Shown one piece after another: positions 33,945 through 39,030 of a stretch of DNA of 39,030 nt. The translations under genes were made by a program, and so were the position numbers. The DNA comes from Candidatus Cloacimonadota bacterium (GTDB lineage Bacteria > Cloacimonadota > Cloacimonadia > JGIOTU-2): contig JAUWMT010000025.1 in assembly GCA_030613025.1 (NCBI GenBank), positions 1-39,030 on the forward strand, written 5' to 3'. The notes under the pieces are model-generated. The model was not told the origin of the DNA. It saw only the letters and a list, made by a program, of their open reading frames with translations, and ran no database searches. Positions within the stretch are counted from its first letter, which is position 1, and every line of letters starts with the position of its first letter.

Positions 33945-35414
33945 TTAGCGAAGCAAGGTCATCTTCCTAACAACCGCATTCCCGTTATATTCCAGCTTAT
34001 AAAAATACGTTCCGGGTGCAACCTGCTTGCCCTGCTCATCCGTGCCGTCCCAGACTATTTCAGTTCTTACCCAGAAGTCGTCCTTTGATCCATAATATCT
34101 TTTTACAAGCTGCCCTTTGGTATTATAAATAGAAAGTGTGTAATCCTTTATTCTTTCATAATCTGCTGAAATAAAAGATATTGTTGTAGATTCCTTGAAA
34201 GGATTGGGAATATTTTTGAATAGATACAAATTATGAATAAATGATGTATCCGGCTCATCTATGCCATATCCTTGATACTCGTATGCTCCGATATCTATCC
34301 TCCCGTTATAAATTCTTTGATTCCCTGCTAAGTCCGTTGCAGGGAGATTTAAGCCGGTTGTATCAGGAGTGCCTGCATCTATGCAGGGAGAGTTCTCTGA
34401 TAACTCATAACTGAATGGATCTCCACCGACAAAGAGAGGATTTTCATCAATATTTCCGAATCCCCAGATAATGGTACCATTATTTTGCGGGAAAATTCCT
34501 GATAAACCATCCCTTATGTCACAATAGGACAATAAGATTGAATTAGGTTCCTCAGTTGAGAAAAAAACTATCTCATGGGGTAAATTATCCCATAAGATTG
34601 AGTTCAATAATTCAGGATGAGAATTATCAACACACAATATTCCAGCTCCAAGACCACCATGATTATCTGTTATTGTAGAATTGATTATTTGCAAATCCGC
34701 ACATCTAACTAACACTAGTCCGGCTCCATATGTTGCAGTATTTTCAAAAATCAATGTATTAGTAAAACAAGCAGTGCAATTCTGTAGATAAACCCCACCT
34801 CCAGCAGTACTACTATTATGGGAGATTTCTATATTGGTGAGGCTAAGATTTGAGTTGTCCCATATATGCATGCCCCCACCCATGTGAAGCTGACCAACCC
34901 CAGGATCGCTTATGCCTGTATTATTAGTAACCAAAAGATTTTTTAAAACCGAATAAGATTCACGAAAATATAGTCCCGTTCCAAGACTAAAGCCATAATT
35001 ATCTTTTACAATTAAATTCTCAAGTGTGGGGCTCGTCTCATGACAATAAATCCCCCTTTCACCATTCTGAATAGTCAAACCATTTAAAATTGCATCAGAA
35101 TTCTCATCATTATTAAAGCTCACAATATTGCCGGTTGTATTTCCATCAATTATGGTTGTATTAATATATATATCATTTCCCGTTAATAAATATTTACTAG
35201 CAACTGTAATAATTTTCCCGTTGAAATTAATGTTTTCAAAATAAGTTCCCGGATATACTAAAACTGTGTCTCCGTTTGCTGAATTGTCTATGCCCTGTTG
35301 GATGGAAGTGTAATCACCTTTGCCTTCAATATCAACTATGATCGTGTCGGATCGTAAAACATTTTTACTGAACAGCAGGATAAAAAATAAAATTATCAGA
35401 TACTTCATTTTCAT
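33945..35414 (-). CDS. Secreted parallel beta-helix protein with T9SS C-terminus
   Basis: A 489-aa protein started at ATG 35414 (an in-frame TTG precedes it by one codon). Signal peptide to about residue 22, then the pectate-lyase-like opening GKGDYTSIQQGIDNSANGDTVLVYPGTYFENI, successive beta-helix turns (NGLTIQNGERGIYC, LENLIVKDNYGFS, NSTITDNHGG), the DIGAYEYQGYG motif at the end of the helix, and a FlgD-like sorting domain (LFKNIPNPFKESTTISF, YNTKGQLVKRYY, GTYFYKLEYNGN). Lacks the tight tandem GGGI repeats of the other beta-helix gene. Polysaccharide binding or surface display is plausible; no catalytic acid set is recognised. Confidence 0.88.
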   Translation of the reverse strand: MKMKYLIILFFILLFSKNVLRSDTIIVDIEGKGDYTSIQQGIDNSANGDTVLVYPGTYFENINFNGKIITVASKYLLTGNDIYINTTIIDGNTTGNIVSFNNDENSDAILNGLTIQNGERGIYCHETSPTLENLIVKDNYGFSLGTGLYFRESYSVLKNLLVTNNTGISDPGVGQLHMGGGMHIWDNSNLSLTNIEISHNSSTAGGGVYLQNCTACFTNTLIFENTATYGAGLVLVRCADLQIINSTITDNHGGLGAGILCVDNSHPELLNSILWDNLPHEIVFFSTEEPNSILLSYCDIRDGLSGIFPQNNGTIIWGFGNIDENPLFVGGDPFSYELSENSPCIDAGTPDTTGLNLPATDLAGNQRIYNGRIDIGAYEYQGYGIDEPDTSFIHNLYLFKNIPNPFKESTTISFISADYERIKDYTLSIYNTKGQLVKRYYGSKDDFWVRTEIVWDGTDEQGKQVAPGTYFYKLEYNGNAVVRKMTLLR

Positions 35415-35947
35415 CAATTACCCCCAATTATTTTCGATTACCATTGTACTCCTTATATTATGTATTCTATTTTGAAGAGTAATTCCCACAAGTACTTGTT
35501 TCTGTTCCACTAACTTGCTCTCTCGTCCTAATTGCAGTCTTCAATAAGAAAAATCTCTCTATTCTGGGAAGTGTGATAGAGAGGTGGTCGCTAGGTGAAT
35601 TTGTTCTTAACAATATAATTCATACTTTTTCCTTTTATATATTTGAGTCCACTCTAAAAAGTTCAATTTAAGAAATCGAGAAACCGTTGAAACGGTTAAT
35701 GTATTTTTTTGTTTTATTAACCACCAACTTAAGTTGGTGGTTAATAGAAAGATAGCTAATTGTAACCGATTTATCGGTTTCCAAATATTTGATGCATTTT
35801 CTAACATATTTCTAATTACACACTTTTTAGAGTAAACTCATATTTATAAAAAATTAAAGTTATATTTTTTATGGTATACTGAAAATATTTTGTCAAATTT
35901 TTTATCTAAACTTAGATTAGATTTTCGATATTTCAACAAAAATTCGT
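35415..35947. other. Gene-free gap, AT-rich, holding the MITE-like element
   Basis: The left part (35415-35637) shows no feature that I can name. The centre is the element at 35638-35846. The right part is AT-rich with nothing clear. A 66-codon frame at 35607-35807 reads through the hairpins and is not credible as a gene. Confidence 0.6.
35638..35846. mobile_element. MITE-like element with inverted ends and three palindromes
   Basis: Left end 35638-35662 and right end 35822-35846 are inverted repeats (core ACTCTAAAAAGT/ACTTTTTAGAGT exact over 12 bases, about 4 mismatches over 25). Inside: AACCGTT-GA-AACGGTT (35682-35697), a perfect 30-base palindrome centred at 35730/35731 (half-site ATTAACCACCAACTT), and AACCGAT-TT-ATCGGTT (35764-35779), the outer hairpins in mirrored orientation. 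About 209 bases, no coding capacity: a non-autonomous element or a REP-pair unit. Confidence 0.65.
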
Positions 35948-37288
35948 CTAATACTTCAAACTACTTCCGCCAATAAATTCTCTTAATACTGAATGTTCTG
36001 GAACTGAAGAATCATCTTCAACCGGAATGACTTCCTGCAAAAATTCTCGGACCCGGTTTGCTCTTTTGAACGCATCCTCTTTTAATGGATCGTCTATGAA
36101 TTTTTCAGTCCATTCTTCAAATAAACTCAACATCCTGCTCGCATACAAGGCGATCTCATAAGGCATCGCGCTGTTTATGATGTAATCGGAAGTGTTTATA
36201 TAAGGAATGATATTTCGCAATTCACTGCTACGCACATAATGCCAGTGCTCTAGTGTTTGCTGTGGATTATATGCCCGGTGAGTGGCATCCCGAAGCATTC
36301 TACGGATCAGGCGGAGGTCTGTCCAGCGAATGAATTGCCCTTTTTCATTCTTCATCTGCAGCAAAGGTTCAAGGTAGAGTTTAAACTTGATCTCATCATC
36401 AACATCCTTTGTCATTGCAGGGAAAAGCCCGTGCAGACTGTCAATGAGCAATATTTGGTTTTCTTCCAACTTCAGATTTGTTCGATTTAAAAAGCGTGAC
36501 CCTGTTTTAAAATCATAGAAAGGTATTTTCACCTCTACGCCTTTGCACAGAGCGCTGACGTGTTCATTTATTAATGGCAGGTCGAGTGCCTGGGGTGTTT
36601 CAAAATCATAATCGCCGAACTCATCTTTCGGGTGCATTTCCAGGTCGAAGAAATAGTTATCTACATTGAGTGTTACAAAGCTCAAGCCATGTTTTTTCAG
36701 ACGCTGTTCCAGCTTTATGGTTGTCGTGGTTTTACCTGAAGAAGAAGGACCGCTTATCATCACAACCTTAATTTTATCTTCTCGTTCAAGAATAAGGTCT
36801 GATGCGACACTCACCTCGTTTTCATAGGCACTTTCGGACTCATGCACAATATGGGGAAACTCACCATTTTCTATACGGGCATTCATTTTGGGAATCGTAT
36901 TGAGATCATTTTTTGTAGCCCAATCGAGCACTTTCCAGAGTTTTGCCCATGGAATATTTTCAGAAGGATGGGATAATTTCTGATTTCTTTCTTCCCTCTT
37001 GCGGTTCTGCTCGTTGCGGTAAAGTATGTATTCTTTTGCCACTTCATCGTGCCCATTCTTTATCAAAACTTGCTCAACGATATCTTGAATTTCTTCCACA
37101 TGCGGAGGATTATCTTTAGAGAACTTGTTTTTTAGAATTTCCTCAACCTGATCTGCAAGAAGTTCTGCTTGTTTTTTGTCCCTGCCACCCACTGCTATCG
37201 CAGCTCTGTATATTGCATTTGCGACGCGGTTAGGATTGAACCGCACCTTTGCACCGCTTCTTTTTATTACATGAGTTATTTCAGCCAT
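35948..37288 (-). CDS. ATP-cone / uridine kinase-like fusion protein
   Basis: A 446-aa protein in two parts. Residues 1-~95 form an ATP-cone (VIKRSGAKVRFNPNRVANAIYRAA...HVEEIQDIVEQVLIKNGH), the nucleotide-sensing module of ribonucleotide reductases and NrdR. Residues ~170-430 are a P-loop kinase of the uridine kinase/phosphoribulokinase family: Walker A GPSSSGKTTTT, LNVDNYFFD, PFYDFKTGSR, and a C-terminal helix bundle (RRMLRDATHRAYNPQQTLEHW). Nucleotide-regulated uridine or related phosphorylation is inferred; the substrate is not proved. AAGGAG precedes ATG; two TTGACA boxes on the minus strand lie at 37329-37334 and 37337-37342. Confidence 0.85.
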   Translation of the reverse strand: MAEITHVIKRSGAKVRFNPNRVANAIYRAAIAVGGRDKKQAELLADQVEEILKNKFSKDNPPHVEEIQDIVEQVLIKNGHDEVAKEYILYRNEQNRKREERNQKLSHPSENIPWAKLWKVLDWATKNDLNTIPKMNARIENGEFPHIVHESESAYENEVSVASDLILEREDKIKVVMISGPSSSGKTTTTIKLEQRLKKHGLSFVTLNVDNYFFDLEMHPKDEFGDYDFETPQALDLPLINEHVSALCKGVEVKIPFYDFKTGSRFLNRTNLKLEENQILLIDSLHGLFPAMTKDVDDEIKFKLYLEPLLQMKNEKGQFIRWTDLRLIRRMLRDATHRAYNPQQTLEHWHYVRSSELRNIIPYINTSDYIINSAMPYEIALYASRMLSLFEEWTEKFIDDPLKEDAFKRANRVREFLQEVIPVEDDSSVPEHSVLREFIGGSSLKY

Positions 37289-37891
37289 TATGACTCCTTG
37301 GGAACCTTTTTAGGAGGAAGGTAATTTTTGTCAACTTGTCAACATGAGATCATGCTTCATTTTAGAAGGGAAATAATTGAATGCCGAATATCGATTAACG
37401 ATTTGAGATCTAAGAAGATGGACAAATATGACACTTCTAAAATCTAAAATCGGTGTTCGGTGTTCTTAAATAAAAAAATAAAGAATAGTACGCAGATTAT
37501 CGCTGATTCGCCAGTGGGCGAACAAGTTCATGCTGATAAACACAGATTTAAAAAATAAAATGGGATGATGATTTGAAAAGGAGATCGTGCACAGACTTGC
37601 TTCGTAGCGAAGTATGAAGCGAGGATGTGCATCCAGTCCTCCAACTTAAGACATGGTCTCCAACTCGCCTTCCAGCGCAGAAGGTATATCTCAAGTTTCT
37701 ATATGATAAAATTCAGAAATGATGATTTTTGCTTTTTATTGACAGAAAAAGTACAATCAAAATGAAAGAAATGTGAATAAAAATATGAGAAGCTCTTTTG
37801 ATAATATAGAAAATCTATAATGAATATCCACGAACTTGTTCGGAGATATATATATCATATGCCAATATAAAATTATGAGGAGGTTATATTT
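37289..37891. repeat. Gap with several dispersed repeats
   Basis: Around 37380-37470 an imperfect GCCGAATATCG/GGTGTTCGGTGTTC repeat. At 37485-37555 an ATTATCGCTGAT ... CTGATAAACACAGATTT repeat is interrupted by the perfect hairpin TTCGCC-AGTG-GGCGAA (37507-37522). At 37590-37690 a GC-rich text with CTTCG-TAG-CGAAG (37600-37612). The last 150 bases are AT-rich and should contain the promoter of the next gene. No gene seen. Confidence 0.65.
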
Positions 37892-38908
37892 ATGACAAAA
37901 TCAATAGCTACTTTCAAATTTCATAATGTAGGACAAGGATTATTTTATTCTGGTGAAATAGATTTATCCGTCTCAACCTTTCGATTTATCTATGACTGTG
38001 GTTCAAAAAGTCGTAAGTTAATCCAATCAACTATAAAACAATTTAAAAGAGATGTAACTGACAATAAAATAAATTTATTAATTTTATCTCATTTACATGA
38101 AGATCATATTAATGGATTAGAAGAATTATTTTTACAATTTAAGATTAGTGAAGTTATATTGCCATATTTCACCCCCGTTGAAAGATTATTAATCGCATCA
38201 AAACGATTATATTATCCTGAATGGTATTATAATTTTTTATCAGATCCAGTGAAGTACTTGGTTGAACATGATGTAAAAAGAATAATTTTTCTTGGCGGAA
38301 ACAAAGGAAGTGAAGTTGGAGCACCTCCATCTGAAATTGAACCATTTTCAAAAGAAGATATTTCTCAATTTAAAATAGAATTTGATAAACTTCCAAACGA
38401 TGAAATACTTATAGAACAAATTATTAAAAATGATAAAAACTGGAAAAAATATATTGATTCAAGAAGAATTTTAATAAAAAAACACGATTACAATGTTTTC
38501 TCAATGGGAAAATGGATGTTCAGGTTCTATAACTATAAAGTTCCATCTAAAGCAATCAATACATTTAATAATTGTTTAATCAAATTTGGATTAACATCTA
38601 TAGATTGTAAGCATTTAATTATCAATCAAAATGATCGGAAGAATCTAAAGGAATGTTATAAACGAATAAGCAGAAGTTTAAATTATGATTTTAATAATAC
38701 TTCTTTAGTAGTATATCATTCTCCGATAGGAAAAATTGATGTTGATTTTATTATAAGTTGCACTCCGAGTTGTTGTTTCTCACAAAATATAAATTATTAT
38801 TATTGTAGATATTATAACGACTTTAATAGAAATTTATTTGGGCAATTATTAACTGGTGATTTAAATCTTAATTTAAAATATGCTAAACTAATATTGAGTT
38901 CACTATAA
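37892..38908 (+). CDS. Metallo-beta-lactamase fold hydrolase (ComEC-like), possibly 3' truncated
   Basis: A 338-aa MBL-fold protein. FHNVGQGLFY at 10-19 and YDCGSKSRK precede the metal motif SHLHEDH (H67, H69, D71, H72). The C-terminal half has the pattern of ComEC-like and stand-alone MBL proteins: NTSLVVYHS, then QLLTGDLN near residue 320. In that family a further His-containing block (HHG type) usually follows; here the frame ends 17 residues after TGD, so the protein may be shortened. A strong GAGGAGG lies before ATG. Composition is very AT-rich, like the cassette at 1457-4893. Alone on its strand; 38909-39030 shows no further gene. Confidence 0.75.
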   Translation: MTKSIATFKFHNVGQGLFYSGEIDLSVSTFRFIYDCGSKSRKLIQSTIKQFKRDVTDNKINLLILSHLHEDHINGLEELFLQFKISEVILPYFTPVERLLIASKRLYYPEWYYNFLSDPVKYLVEHDVKRIIFLGGNKGSEVGAPPSEIEPFSKEDISQFKIEFDKLPNDEILIEQIIKNDKNWKKYIDSRRILIKKHDYNVFSMGKWMFRFYNYKVPSKAINTFNNCLIKFGLTSIDCKHLIINQNDRKNLKECYKRISRSLNYDFNNTSLVVYHSPIGKIDVDFIISCTPSCCFSQNINYYYCRYYNDFNRNLFGQLLTGDLNLNLKYAKLILSSL

Positions 38909-39030
38909 AAACCCCAGTTTTGAGTGAGTGATAAATTTCATATACTTCATATTTCAACAAAGCATAAATATCTAGATTTTGGATTTTGGAGTGTAATATA
39001 TAGAATTTTATTGGTAATTATTCGAAATAT

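Noticed and set aside
35607-35807. 66-aa minus-strand gene
   Set aside because: The frame reads through the inverted ends and palindromes of the MITE-like element and has no protein-like pattern.

Overview
The window looks like chromosome from an AT-rich, anaerobic, amino-acid-using member of the FCB group, most likely Candidatus Cloacimonadota or a close relative. This rests on three secreted proteins with FlgD-like type IX secretion C-termini, a gingipain-type peptidase, a split lysine-ketoglutarate reductase/saccharopine dehydrogenase pair and an ATP-cone/uridine-kinase fusion. Shine-Dalgarno sequences are clear (AAGGAG, GAGGAGG), which argues against Bacteroidota proper. The phylum is inferred; no phylogenetic marker gene is present.

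Layout. 1-377: polypurine tract and a relic reading frame. 378-1277: TraB/GumN-like protein. 1457-4893: compact AT-rich plus-strand cassette of N6-adenine methylase, DUF262 protein and RelA/SpoT-like nucleotidyltransferase, the best candidate for an undescribed defence system. 4925-6771: acetyltransferase and metallophosphoesterase. 6820-8217: REP-associated tyrosine transposase inside two clusters of mini-hairpins. 8244-16851: minus-strand restriction operon reading mod, HEPN-like ORF, GHKL ATPase, C5-cytosine methylase, vsr, res, i.e. a type III R-M pair with four further genes between its subunits. 16966-17041: tRNA-Lys(CUU). 17055-25929: C25 peptidase/beta-propeller, amidohydrolase, HEAT-repeat protein and a beta-helix surface protein. 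26446-33473: gcvT, pyk and the rocD/LKR/SDH operon. 33945-37288: second beta-helix protein, a MITE-like element and the ATP-cone kinase. 37892-38908: an isolated, possibly 3'-truncated AT-rich metallo-beta-lactamase gene.

The metabolic genes suit growth on amino acids: lysine goes through saccharopine to aminoadipate semialdehyde and glutamate, ornithine to glutamate semialdehyde, glycine through the cleavage system, and pyruvate kinase closes glycolysis. The secreted peptidase could supply peptides.

A second theme is small palindromic DNA. Nearly every intergenic gap holds short hairpin repeats, some inserted inside other repeats. Three GC-rich or repeat-like segments sit in frame inside the mod gene, which resembles the palindromic elements known within Rickettsia genes.
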